Shown here: positions 8,216 to 18,800 of the stretch, in pieces | Numbering within the stretch: the stretch's first letter is position 1 | Layout: each line of letters opens with the position of its first letter | Origin: Luteipulveratus halotolerans | Lineage (GTDB): Bacteria > Actinomycetota > Actinomycetes > Actinomycetales > Dermatophilaceae | Reading direction: 5' to 3' | DNA length: 64,000 bases | Assembly: GCF_001247745.1 (NCBI RefSeq) | Contig: NZ_LAIR01000002.1 | Location: 1,364,001-1,428,000 of the forward strand | Notes under the pieces: generated by a model | Database searches by the model: none | Told to the model about the DNA's origin: nothing | What the model saw: the letters and a program-made list of their open reading frames with translations, nothing else | Program-made: the position numbers and the translations under genes

Positions 8216-9634
8216 AGTCCCTGATAGTGGTGTAGCGCGGTCGCTGACCATCGTCGACACGAGCTGGTCGTGGACGTGGGTGCGGCCACCGCGTGATCCT
8301 TCGAGTGAACCTTCCACAGCACTCTCGAACGGAGTCATCACGATGACCGCACCACACATTGTCGACCCTGCTGGCCTGTTGGGTGAAGCCCTGGCCGAAG
8401 CGTCCCCTGATCTGATGCGCAACCTGCTGCAGTCGATCATCAACACGTTGCTGTCCGCGGACGCTGACGCGGTCGTGGGCGCCGAGTACGGCCGGCCCAG
8501 CCCGTCGCGCACGGCTCAGCGCAACGGGTACCGGCACCGGGACCTGGACACCCGCGTCGGCACGATCGATGTCGCAGTCCCCAAGCTACGCACCGGCAGC
8601 TACTTCCCCGAATGGCTGCTGGAACGGCGCAAACGGGCCGAGTCGGCGCTGATCACCGTGGTGGCCGACTGCTACCTCGCCGGGGTGTCCACCCGGCGCA
8701 TGGACAAGCTGGTGAAGACCCTGGGAATCGACTCGTTGTCGAAGTCGCAGGTCTCGCGGATGGCGACCGACCTGGACGAGCACGTCGACTCCTTCCGCCA
8801 CCGCCCACTGGGCGAGGCCGGCCCGTTCACGTTCGTGGCCGCCGACGCGCTCACGATGAAGGTCCGCGAGGGCGGCCGGGTCATCAACGCCGTGGTGCTG
8901 CTGGCGACCGGCGTCAACGACGACGGGCACCGCGAGGTCCTGGGCCTGCGCGTCGCGACCGCCGAGACCGGCGCGGCGTGGAATGAGTTCTTCGCCGACC
9001 TGGTCGCCCGCGGCCTGACCGGGGTGCGGCTGGTCACCTCCGACGCCCACCACGGGCTGGTCGAGGCGATCGCAGCGAGCCTGCCCGGCACGACCTGGCA
9101 ACGCTGCCGCACCCACTACGCCGCCAACCTCATGTCGATCTGTCCCAAGAGCATGTGGCCGGCGGTCAAGGCGATGCTGCACAGCGTGTACGACCAGCCC
9201 GACGACCAAGCCGTACAAGCCCAGTTCGACCGGCTCATCGAGTACACGGCCGAGAAGCTGCCCGCCGTGGCCGAGCACCTCGCACACGCCCGCGAGGACA
9301 TCCTCGCGTTCACCGCGTTTCCCAAGGACGTGTGGACCCAGATCTGGTCCAACAACCCCGCCGAACGCCTCAACCGCGAGATCCGCCGCCGCACCGACGC
9401 CGTCGGCATCTTCCCCACCCGCGCGGCGATCGTGCGGCTGGTCGGCGCGGTCCTGGCCGAGCAGACCGACGAATGGGCCGAAGGCCGCCGCTACCTCGGC
9501 CTGGACCTGCTGGCCCGCTGCCGCATCAACATCGTGCCCACCACCGAACCCGACACCGGAGTTGATGACCTGCCCGCCCTGACCGCCTAAACCCTCAGCA
9601 AGGAGAACGCAGCGCTACACCACTACAAGGGACT
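8216..9634 (+). mobile_element. IS256-family insertion sequence A
   Basis: The element is bounded by 23-base inverted repeats: AGTCCCTGATAGTGGTGTAG at 8216 continuing to 8238, and its near-complement at 9612-9634, differing in two bases. It encodes one mutator-type transposase. The flanking bases (CTTAGTTG left, TGACCCTG right) do not match, so there is no target duplication, which suggests a deletion or recombination next to the element after insertion. Confidence 0.85.
8343..9590 (+). CDS. IS256-family (mutator-type) transposase A
   Basis: A 415-residue DDE transposase of the IS256 family. Catalytic regions are visible as FVAADALTMKVREGG (first Asp), LVTSDAHHGLVEAIAASLPG (second Asp), the conserved WQRCRTHYAANLM segment and NNPAERLNREIRRRTDAVGIFP containing the catalytic Glu. 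The ATG at 8343 is preferred over an in-frame upstream start because GGAG precedes it and related proteins begin close to this point. The protein appears complete, so the element may still be active. Confidence 0.93.
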   Translation: MTAPHIVDPAGLLGEALAEASPDLMRNLLQSIINTLLSADADAVVGAEYGRPSPSRTAQRNGYRHRDLDTRVGTIDVAVPKLRTGSYFPEWLLERRKRAESALITVVADCYLAGVSTRRMDKLVKTLGIDSLSKSQVSRMATDLDEHVDSFRHRPLGEAGPFTFVAADALTMKVREGGRVINAVVLLATGVNDDGHREVLGLRVATAETGAAWNEFFADLVARGLTGVRLVTSDAHHGLVEAIAASLPGTTWQRCRTHYAANLMSICPKSMWPAVKAMLHSVYDQPDDQAVQAQFDRLIEYTAEKLPAVAEHLAHAREDILAFTAFPKDVWTQIWSNNPAERLNREIRRRTDAVGIFPTRAAIVRLVGAVLAEQTDEWAEGRRYLGLDLLARCRINIVPTTEPDTGVDDLPALTA

Positions 9635-9667
9635 TGACCCTGGCCCGGCGTTGGTCGAGCACGCTGC
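9635..9667 (+). pseudogene. Short left stub of the decayed gene continued at 11123
   Basis: The 33 bases between the two IS elements continue, after removal of IS element B and one copy of its 8-base duplication, into an open frame reading LDPGPALVEHAAAQGISLTV. They are therefore part of the same decayed gene as 11123-11804. Confidence 0.5.
9660..9667. repeat. Target-site duplication, left copy (CACGCTGC)
   Basis: The eight bases CACGCTGC directly precede the left inverted repeat of IS element B and are repeated exactly at 11115-11122, as expected for IS256-family transposition (8-9 bp). Confidence 0.9.
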
Positions 9668-11114
9668 GGGACTGTCCGGTTATCGGTGTAACCGGCGTAC
9701 TTGGTTACAGGTTCTCGGCCGCGGGCATGCGGTCGGCGAAGGTCACGGCGAACGCGTTCAGGGCCGGCTTCCAGCGCATGGTCCAGCGTGCCTGACCGGT
9801 GCCCTTGGGGTCCAGGGACCGGGTCACCAGGTAGAGCGTCTTGAGCGCGGCCTGCTCGGTTGGGAAGTGGCCCTTGGCGGTGACCGCGCGCCGGTAGCGG
9901 GCGTTCAAGGACTCGATCCCGTTGGTGGAGCACAGAACTCGGCGGATCTCCACGTCGTAGTCCAGGAACGGCACGAACTGCTCCCACGCATCACGCCACA
10001 GCCGTGAGATCGCGGGATACATCGCCGCCCAGGTCTCCTCGAACTGCTCGAACGCCGCCCACGCCGCCTCCTGCGACGGTGCGGTGTAGATCGGGCGCAG
10101 GTCCTTGGCCATCGCCTCCCAGTACTTCTTGGAGGCGTACCGGAAGGACCCGCGGATCAGGTGGATGATGCAGGTCTGGACCGTGGCCAGCGGGAACACC
10201 GCGTTCGCTGAGTCCGGCAGCCCCTTCAGTCCGTCGCACACGATGAAGAACACATCGGCCACGCCACGGTTCTTGATCTCGGCCAGCACGCTCATCCAGA
10301 ACTTCGCTGACTCCCCGTGCCCGGCGGTGCCGGCCCATAGCCCGAGCACGTCGCGCCGACCCTGCAGGTCGACCCCGATCGCGGCGTAGAAGGGCCGGTT
10401 GCCGACCTGGCCGTCACGGACCTTGACGTAGATCGCGTCGATGAAGATCGCCGCGTAGACCGGCAGCAGCGGCCGGGCGCACCACTCGCTCATCTCGTCG
10501 ATGACGCGGTCGGTGATCACCGAGATGCGGTCCTTGGACAGCGAGGCGCCGTAGACCTCGGCGAAGTGCGCGCTGATCTCACCAGTGGTCAGGCCCTTGG
10601 CGTACAACGACAGCACGACGGTGTCGACGTCACCCAGGCGGCGTTGTCGCTTCTTGACGATGACCGGTTCGAAGCTGCCGTCCCGGTACCGTGGGACCTC
10701 GATCGTGACCGGGCCGACGTTGTCGGTCAGCACCGTCTTGGCCCGGGTGCCGTTGCGGGAGTTACCACCATCACGGCCCTCGACCGCGTGCTTGTCATAG
10801 CCCAGGTGCTCGCTCATCTCCTCATCGAGCGCGGTCTCCAGCACGGTCTTGGTCAACAGCTTCAGCAGTCCGTCCGGGCCGGTCAGGTCCTCACCACGCG
10901 CCCGGGCGGCACGGACCAGCTGCGCTACCGCGGCTCGCTCGGACATCACCGCCGCGGGCTGTTCCGCCGGCCGAACCCGCTCGTGATCATCGACATGGTC
11001 AGCGCTGTCATCATCTTCAGGCGACACAGTCGCCAGTGTCTCGGTCATCACAGACCTTCCTCGCCAACCAGCGTTGGCGTGTCAGGCCGGTTACACCGTT
11101 TGCCGGACAGTCCC
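9668..11114 (-). mobile_element. IS256-family insertion sequence B
   Basis: The element is 1447 bp long with 29-base inverted repeats at 9668-9696 and 11086-11114 (GGGACTGTCCGG, then YWAW, then CGGTGTAACCGGC), flanked by a perfect 8-base duplication CACGCTGC. It carries one transposase on the minus strand. The intact duplication and repeats point to a recent insertion, into a gene that may already have been decayed. Confidence 0.93.
9705..11048 (-). CDS. IS256-family transposase B
   Basis: A 447-residue mutator-type transposase, distinct in sequence from transposase A. Motifs include AIFIDAIYVKVRDGQVGNRPFY (first Asp), FFIVCDGLKGLPDSANAVFP (second Asp), VQTCIIHLIRGSFRY, and STNGIESLNARYRRAVTAKGHFP with the catalytic Glu. 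The ATG at 11048 follows AAGG; a GTG directly before it is also open. The gene fills its element and looks intact. Confidence 0.95.
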   Translation of the reverse strand: MTETLATVSPEDDDSADHVDDHERVRPAEQPAAVMSERAAVAQLVRAARARGEDLTGPDGLLKLLTKTVLETALDEEMSEHLGYDKHAVEGRDGGNSRNGTRAKTVLTDNVGPVTIEVPRYRDGSFEPVIVKKRQRRLGDVDTVVLSLYAKGLTTGEISAHFAEVYGASLSKDRISVITDRVIDEMSEWCARPLLPVYAAIFIDAIYVKVRDGQVGNRPFYAAIGVDLQGRRDVLGLWAGTAGHGESAKFWMSVLAEIKNRGVADVFFIVCDGLKGLPDSANAVFPLATVQTCIIHLIRGSFRYASKKYWEAMAKDLRPIYTAPSQEAAWAAFEQFEETWAAMYPAISRLWRDAWEQFVPFLDYDVEIRRVLCSTNGIESLNARYRRAVTAKGHFPTEQAALKTLYLVTRSLDPKGTGQARWTMRWKPALNAFAVTFADRMPAAENL

Positions 11115-11122
11115 CACGCTGC
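11115..11122. repeat. Target-site duplication, right copy (CACGCTGC)
   Basis: Exact repeat of 9660-9667, immediately outside the right inverted repeat of IS element B. Confidence 0.9.
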
Positions 11123-11804
11123 GGCCCAGGGCATCTCGCTGACGGTGTATGACGAGACTCGTGCCGAGAGCGGCAAGGGGGCGTCGACGCGTCGATCATC
11201 GGCACCTACGAGAGGTTGCTCGGTCTGGACCCGGGGCTGCTGGCGGCTCCGCTGCGCGCGGCGGCGCGGATGGTTCCCGACGCGCCAGGTAGTACCGCCC
11301 TGCTGCAGCGAGCACGGTAGAGAGCAGCAGCGCCGCCCGAGAGCGTCTCGTCGATGACTTCTACGAGCGGGAGCGGGCAGGGGCGCAGATGGCCGGGTAC
11401 AACTGGCTCCAGTTGGCGGATGCGCTGACCACCGCGAACGAGATGCTGCTTCCTCGGGCGATCGTGCGTGGCTGGACGGTGCGGCTGATGGATGAGTGCA
11501 TGCGCTCGGTCGGTGCGGCCTATCACTCGCGGCTGGAGGCGCTCAGCACGCTGGCTGCTGATGACCGGTTCGCGTTGTACGTGCTCGATGCTGCCCGCGA
11601 GCTGACAGAGGTGCCGGGTGCCTCCGGCGCGAAGGAGGCCTGGTGCGTGGTCGGGGACATCCGTAGCCCGGAGGTGATCGATGCGCTGGTCCGCGAGTTG
11701 GGCACGGTGCCGGACGACCGGTTCGACGACATCAGCATGGCCGTGGCCATGCCGGCGCACCTGGGGGCGCTGACGTCTGCGCAGGAGAACGCGATCGCGG
11801 GCGA
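11123..11804 (+). pseudogene. Decayed regulator-like gene with at least two frameshifts
   Basis: Protein-like sequence passes through three frames: VYDETRAESGKGAS, then VDASIIGTYERLLGLDPGLLAAPLRAAARMVPDAPG in a second frame that ends in TAG, then ARERLVDDFYERERAGAQMAGYNW running on through ALTTANEMLLP and RSPEVIDALVRELG. The pieces look like consecutive parts of one ancestral protein, possibly an HTH regulator of actinomycetes, but I cannot name the family securely. IS element B sits inside it. The open frame from 11389 is only the last piece and should not be read as a gene with its own start. Confidence 0.6.
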
Positions 11805-11812
11805 TCATAGGT

Positions 11813-12018
11813 ATGGAGGTATGGGTGAATGGGAAGCCGTTCGGCAACCTCAAGGCACGGGCGCTGTCACGGTGCCCGTACCGCCTGGGAGCCACCACGT
11901 CGAAACTCGCACGAACAAGGGCCGCTCGAACACGACCACCGTAAGTGTCACACCCGGTAATCAGGCCAACGTATCGGTCGCAGTTGGAAAGCTTGCAGGC
12001 ACGCCTAAGTTCAGTTAG
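11813..12018 (+). pseudogene. Relic of a PEGA-like beta-sandwich domain
   Basis: A short stretch reads MEVWVNGKPFGNLK in one frame and then, after a one-base slip, GTGAVTVPVPPGSHHVETRT in the next, followed by TVSVTPG. This is the pattern of a small carbohydrate-binding-like or PEGA-like repeat. The frame change and the lack of upstream sequence indicate a decayed 3' end of a gene fused by chance to the open frame of the preceding relic. Confidence 0.5.
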
Positions 12019-12061
12019 GGCGGATTGCAGGCGTCGCCGTCAAGCAAGCCCGACTCGGACA

Positions 12062-12838
12062 TCAACCTTCGGTGCTTGGGCCGTGCTGAGCGTCCTGGTT
12101 TGTCGCAGCGGATGTGGACGTGTCGCCATCAAGTTCGTTGGCAAGGCCGGTGAGAGTTTCAGCCATTGCGCGCAGCCGTCCGCCTAGGACGATTGAATCG
12201 ATCTTTGGTTTCTGTTCGGTGTCCAGCCCAGAGAACGGCTCGTCGCCTAAGAAGTCGCGTAGGCGTCGGCGAACACTTTGGGTGGTGGCTGCCAGCTCGT
12301 CCTCCAAAGGTGCCATCGCGCTCGCGGCTGTCACCAGCCATTCCTCGTTCCGTGAGGCTGCATCCTCGCAAGCTAGCCAGATCAACGCGAGAACAGCCTG
12401 CCGAGTGGTGCGTTCGAGGAGGACTGCCTTGACGACCAGCGGCACCGCGGCTGCCCGAGCTGCGTCCAGGTCGTCCGCGTACTTCTGGAGCCGCGAAAAC
12501 CTCCACGGCCGGTCATCGCCAAGCATGTCCAGCGCAGCGAACACCATGTCGAGATCGTGAGCTGGCACATCCCCAGGGAGCGTCCGTCGAGCGCGCCAAA
12601 TCTTCAATATAAGGTCGACGATCTCCGTACGCTGGTCGACCGTGACGGCATCTGCAGTCTCGGCGGCCGTGACAAGTGCTGCGAGATGGTGCGCCATCCA
12701 CTGACTCGTCAGGTCATGGTCGGCGCACTCTGCAGCAAGTCTTCGACCTAGTTTGAGTGCAGCCTCAGTACTCGGTCCACCGTCCTTCCGGATCGATGAG
12801 ATATACCTTCGAGGACCACTCGATCCAGGGGATTTCAT
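12062..12838 (-). CDS. Putative small partner of the STAND defence protein (Avs3b-like)
   Basis: A 258-residue, mostly helical protein encoded directly behind the 2029-residue nuclease-NTPase gene and overlapping its 3' end. Visible features are SQWMAHHLAALVTAAE, EIVDLILKIWRARRTLPG, DLDMVFAALDMLG and a helical C-terminal half with a Thr/Ser-rich tail. Position, size and the AHHLA...LILKIW pattern resemble the small second gene of AVAST type 3 systems. The start is uncertain: ATG at 12838 or 12856, giving an overlap of 74-92 bases, so translational coupling is likely. No catalytic motif is seen. Confidence 0.6.
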   Translation of the reverse strand: MKSPGSSGPRRYISSIRKDGGPSTEAALKLGRRLAAECADHDLTSQWMAHHLAALVTAAETADAVTVDQRTEIVDLILKIWRARRTLPGDVPAHDLDMVFAALDMLGDDRPWRFSRLQKYADDLDAARAAAVPLVVKAVLLERTTRQAVLALIWLACEDAASRNEEWLVTAASAMAPLEDELAATTQSVRRRLRDFLGDEPFSGLDTEQKPKIDSIVLGGRLRAMAETLTGLANELDGDTSTSAATNQDAQHGPSTEG

Positions 12839-15800
12839 CGGACTCCTTCCTGTCATAGGACGACCGGTGTACGTCCCGCCTTAGCCTCACTTGGACCACT
12901 AGTGTCATGTCGCGCTCGTTCAGGACCTCCTTGAGGAACTGCCAATCCACTACCAGGTCCGTTCCACTCGTTCCAGTGCTGTGTTCCCGACTGGTCCGTT
13001 CGGTGTTATCCCAGACCCGGCTTCGGAATACCTCACGAGCACGGTTCGACCAGACCCGGAGATCATTGTCGGTGACGAGGGCGAACCGATCCACGATTTC
13101 GGCACAAGGACGAGGGGGTGGGAATGTAACATTTCGCCCACGCTCATCGTCCCGGTCAATCGACTCTTCGAAGTATGACCCGTCTATCCATGGGACAAGT
13201 CGGAACGGAGACTCGCCCTCAATGTCATCCTCGCAGTTGTCGTCGGTCGTCGGGAGTGCTCCCAGTCCTCCCAGGGCATTCGTCTGCAGGGCAGTTAGAT
13301 ACGAATTAGCTGTCGCATGGTGGATCAGGGCACTCGAAATGTCGACTTCTTCGGACCTTTCGCCGAGCGTCGTGGCATAGGACGCGTCGACCACGATCCA
13401 ATCGGTCCCATGGGCCACGGCACTTTCGAAATCCGACGGTGTCAGGGACCACCGCCAGGTGTCATTCGTGCTAGCCATGATACGCAATTCTGGCGCGGGC
13501 ACTGGAGGGGAGTCTCTTCGGTCGGATAGCCAGCGCCCATCTCGCCGTTTCGGCAGGAACTCGTTTAGCCACGACGTGTACTCATCCAAATCAGCGTTCT
13601 GATCTTTGAACGCTTTCAGTGTCGACGCAAGGTCCGCAGCAAGGCTAAGGATGGCGTGCACCGCCGAGTAGAAGGCGAAGTCCTCTTCTTGGGGCCAGTT
13701 GCGATGGTCGGGATACGAACCCCGTTGATTGAACACGCCGGCATCGTGGCGCGGGTCCTTGTAGCCGTCGTCGTACCCGGTCAGGTCGCAAGCGATAACC
13801 TCTGCCTTCATCGCCAACGCCACGTCGGACGTTCCGAACACTCGTCCGAGATGCGCGGCCCAGGATTGCCGAAAGTCATAGAAGAACGGATGCCCGCCGT
13901 TGCCGGAAGGCGCGTCTACCTCGGACTGGAATGGATCCTGTCGCGCAGATTGAGCTGACCAATCCAGTTCGTCCCATTCGGCGAATAGACGTCGAGCCAA
14001 CGGGTCGGCCCACTCAGGCGTGGGTGCCACGGCACCCCTGTCGGCCAAGACCTGAAGCGTTCGCTGTGCTAGGACCTGGTTGGCAGCGTGTGGTGGCCCG
14101 TCCACGAGCTCGAGAAGCCACGGGACAAAGGCAGCCAAGAGGTTCGCGGTTGGCTCAGAACCAGCCCGCTCCAGTGCGAACAGCAACCACGTCCGAGAGT
14201 GGAGCACATAGTGTGCGAAGCGTGCGTCGTAAAACGGTGCGGGGTCGTGGGTGCCGTCAGCAAACTTAGCTAGCTCGTTGAGCGTTGCTTGATCTCCTAC
14301 TTCCACCAGGAGCAGTACGGCTTGAGAAGCCTCCCATCGGCGAGCAATCGCCATGTCGCCGAGTGCCGCCCAGATCAGGCCAGCGAGGCATATGGCCAGG
14401 TCAGCAGGCGGCTGCGCGATGTTGGCGTACAGCCCGTCTGATGCCTTCGCCGGCGGTGCAAGATCGTCGAAGAGAGCAGCCAGGGCGTCGAATACGAGAG
14501 CCGCCTTCGGAACCTGAAGGGTTCTAGCGAGGTGGGAGGCCAGGCTAAAATATTCCTCGTGGTTCAGCGTGTGTGCTTTCTCGCCAAGCTTGGCGAAACC
14601 GGCCTCGAGGAGCCTTCTCTGGGGTACTCCAGCTGCTTCCGCGAACTTTTCGAGGTCAGGACGGTCGTAATGACGGGTCGCGATGGTTGCCGCGAAGCGG
14701 TCGGCGAACACGTCGGCTAGGTAGTCCAGGGACTCCATGAGGCCAGCGCTTGGGGTTTGCTCGGATGCGTACGTTGCCGCGATGACGAAATCTTCCTCGC
14801 GCGCGCCAGTCGAATCCGCGATGGCCCGAATGGCCTCGGCCAGTTTTGCAGGAAGCTTTCCGAGTGCGAGGCGGACCACAGTTCTCCGAGCATCTGAGTA
14901 CCAGTCAACTTTCGCGAACGCTCCGTCCCAGCCCTCGGCAGTGGTGAAGTCGAGCGGCCCGACCACCTTCGTCGGGTCCGTCTGCTTAGAGCCCGCCCAG
15001 TCTCGTGATGTGCTGGCGCTGCGATCTTCGAGCGGAATCTCCCCTCCCCGCCGCGAATGGCTTGTGAACTGACGGTAGACGCCATCCAGGCGTGCTGCCT
15101 CTTGCGCTGGCAGAGCTTCGGTGACGGCTTGCCACTGATCGGGCGCGCCCAATGCAGTGACGGCGAGTGCCCCGATTGGTGTCCCCAGTTTTGAGGCGTT
15201 GCTCATGATCGGCTCCAGCAGTCTGTCGAACGCCAGTGCACGCCGGTCGCGCTGTCTCGAGACGGCCGCGTAGTAACTTGGGGGATGCATCTCGAACAGG
15301 GGAGTGGCGAGCCGCGAGATGTCCGAACCCTCGTCCGTCCCGAGGGTCTCGCCGATCTGAAGCAGCCGGTAGGCCCGTTCTGGCTCCGTGCCCGATCCGA
15401 GCCGACGAGCAGTGTTGGTCAGAGCGTACCAGCGAGCAGGCAGGTCATCGCCGACGAGTTTTGCCTCGCGGTCGGCGATATTAAAGATGGCTCGCGACTC
15501 GGATTCACTCGTTGCAAGGATTGCGCGTGCCAACTCAATGATCTCGTCAACTCGCGCGTCCGCATTTAGGCGGTCCTTCTGGCTCGCATCCAACGCTCGG
15601 TTCACAGCGGCGATCGCGAACGATGCTAGATCTGGGTTGCGCGCTGCGCACCTGATGACAGCCAGTTGGGACCGCGTTATGGCGTGGCCAGATGCTTTGT
15701 GCCAGGCCTCGAACTGCGCAAGAAAGATGGGATCGGGCATTAGGCTGAGTATCTTAATTGCGATTTCTGCCATTCCGTTCAGGCGAACGAACGGCGGATC

Positions 15801-18800
15801 GTAGTTGTGCTTGGTGGCAAAGTCGTTGGCCGCCAGGGTCGACACTGCGAGCCGCACGGAATCGACCGGTCCGTCAAGAACAGCATCGACCAGGCACGTA
15901 GCCCATGGCAGGAGTGGCGTGATGTTCTGCTTGAAGGCGCGGCTGTGGCGTTCCTCTACCGGACTATCTCTCAAGAGACGTTCGAGGAATTCCGGCATCA
16001 CGACGTCGCCAACCTCGAGATGCTTTTTCGAAAGGCGAGCCTTGAGTGCATGGCCGAGTATGCAACTCGTCGGCAGTAAGCCGGACCAACTTTCACCGGC
16101 GTGATCCCTGAGCGGAACGAGGTGAACTTCGAGTACGCGGCGAGCATCATCTTCCGTGATCGCTGCGATTCGGAGGGCATGCAGAAGTGCCCAGGTCACG
16201 CCCCGGAGATCTGCGTCGTACACATAAGGGCCGCTTCGGTGTCGGAAGGGCTCACTGCGATCCTTCAGCATCACCGCCAACGCTGCCGTGGCCTCGTTGG
16301 ACGGGACAATGCCGTAGTCGAACATCGTCTCTGTCACGGCGATTTGTATGTGCTTACAGTATTCGGCGAGGGCGACGACCGCGGAAAGTTCGTTGGCCCG
16401 ACCGGCATCAGCGAGACGAGACGCGAACATGGCACTGGCCTCGCGTACGAACTCGCGTGGCCTCCATCCTGAAAGGAACCGAACTGCCGCGCTGGCACCG
16501 TCGATATTGATCATTGCAATCGCAAGACTCGCGATTTCCTTCGGTGTGATTTGCGCGTGGAGATCGCGGAGCTCGTCGCTGTCCAGTCGAAGGATTGCTC
16601 TGATGGTATTGTACGAGGCTGTAAGGCGTGCACGCCCGAGGTCGCGCCGCTCATCAAGGCTCGAAAGCATTACCGCCTCTACGTGCAGATTTGAGCCCGG
16701 CCACTCATCGGTCAGCTCGCGACCGGAGCACAGTGAATCGATGACATCCCGGTCCAGGAATCTTGCGGCAATGTCAGGATTTGCGCGGAACATCTTCATC
16801 CGACGGGCGTGTCCGGATGAGAGCGTTCCCGCTTTCACTGCCAACAGAGCCGCGTCATCGTATCGCTGTGCCCGCAGCGCGGATCCCAGGGCGAACCGGG
16901 AACGGGCGCGCGCAATCTCTTGCGCCTGAAGATCATCGATTCCTGTCGGAAGTCCACCGTCAGATAGGGCCAGTTCAACAAGCTCGTCGACCATTCCCGC
17001 CTCGAACAGCAGTTGGGGAAGGATTGAGGCGATGTATGCCGATGCAGATGAGTGCGGGATAACCCTTGTCGCGAAGCTGCGCATCCCTAATGGGGTGAGG
17101 CTGTAATTATTTGTGAACCAAGTCTCGGTCGGTTCGTCCCGGAATTGGAGAGAGTTATTATTGAAGTGAAGGCCTCTGCCAAGGGCAACAGCGAAACTGC
17201 GTATCGCGTCTTCGCTGACTTCAGCGATCAAGGCGAGGTCCGAAAGCGGAATCGTCGGATGCAGGGTTGCAAGTGCTTGGCACAGGCGGTCCAGTTCGTC
17301 TCGGAGCAAGTGCCCCTGCGCGACCACGTTCTGAACTTGGTCCGCAAACAAGGCATCGAGAGCCGCACCAGGTCGATTGGTTGCGATCTGCAAAGTCGAG
17401 ATGGCGTCGTCTGCCGACTGCGCTCCTTCCAAAGCCATCGCCTGGACGCGCGGGTTACCAGTGCTCAGCACATGCAACTGAGCCCCCTGAGCCCCAGTTG
17501 ATGTCGGAAATCGAGTCCGCAGGTGCGCCATTGTTTGTGTCTGGTCGAACCCGCTGAGTTCGATCTCGGGAACGTCACCCGGCAAACCAAGGAGTTCCTT
17601 TCGCTCCGGTCGGCAGAGTGCAACGAGGCGAAAGTTTGCTGGCCAGGAAATATCAAACAGATCTGCTATAAACGGTCGCTCACGGAAGGCAGATGCGGCC
17701 ATCACCGCGTTGTCAGCAGCATCAATGACGATCGTGATCAACGACTCTGGTTGAGAAGCGCACGCCTTGCGGACCTTGCTCTCAAATGCGTTGAGGTAAT
17801 CGCCCGGTTCCGCGACCTGGGACGGGATCAAGGCGGTACACAGACCTCTACCGGCGAGCTCGTTCGCAAGCTGGGTCAAGGCAATTCTGTGCTGGTGCCG
17901 CCGCTTACCGAGTTGCCGGTAATCTCCGCCCGCGAAACTGTCGAACAGCAGCGTCGACGATACATCCTCGAGCTTGTCCTTCAGCATTCCGACGAAGATC
18001 GACTTGCCGACGCCTCCGTGCGCGGTGATAAGGAGTTTGGGCTGGTTCCCAGAGCGAAGGATGGAGGCAATGCGGTCAACGTCAGGTGTCTCAATCACAT
18101 GTTCAAGGTCTTCAAAAGCCGGCAACGCGGGGAAGAGCTGATCCTCCGTCGTTCTTAGGATGACAAGAAGGTCGTGACGCGTAAGGGTGTTTGATTTGGC
18201 CTCGTGGGTTGCCATCCGGGAGATGTGGTTCATCAGGTCAGCGAGCTCGGATCCGGTACCACCGCCTGGCAGGTAGTCCTTGAACTCATCGGTCAGGATC
18301 CGCTCAGTGTGTTCCACCCCAGGGACCCCGTCGTTGACCGTGAAACGATCAAAGAACTTCTGTTCGGCGGTCCTTTCCGCTCCGAATCCCAGCGCGTCGC
18401 GAAGGTAGTTCCCTTCAGTTGCATGTGACGGGGGCCGCCCCGAGCGCAAGTCGGTCAGGGATTGGCGAACCTTAGCGTTCAGGAGTCGGTTGCTGACGAA
18501 ACTGAACCGGATGTTGGCTGCACTGCCGGCGGCGAGGGCGTCACGGTAGATGTCCGCGAACTTGCTCAGGGTCTTGCCCAACTCAGAGCTTGTAATTGGG
18601 TCATCAACGCGGACAGAGGAGTGCTTGAGCTGGTGATAATGGACGCCGCTTGGCGTGTCGTCAGGGCCTCGACCGAAGTACTCCGCGACGTCGATGATCT
18701 CTTCGCTTGGCACGTGCTCACCGTCAGTTGGACCTTCGATGCTGATCGACCGAAGGTCGCTGGTCGGGTCAAGTAGCCGAAGAGCGTGTAGGGACGCCCA

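Noticed and set aside
11389..12018. A 209-residue open frame that could be called an intact hypothetical protein
   Set aside because: Its upstream continuation and its C-terminal part each lie in different frames of recognisable relic sequence, so it is a chance join of two decayed genes.
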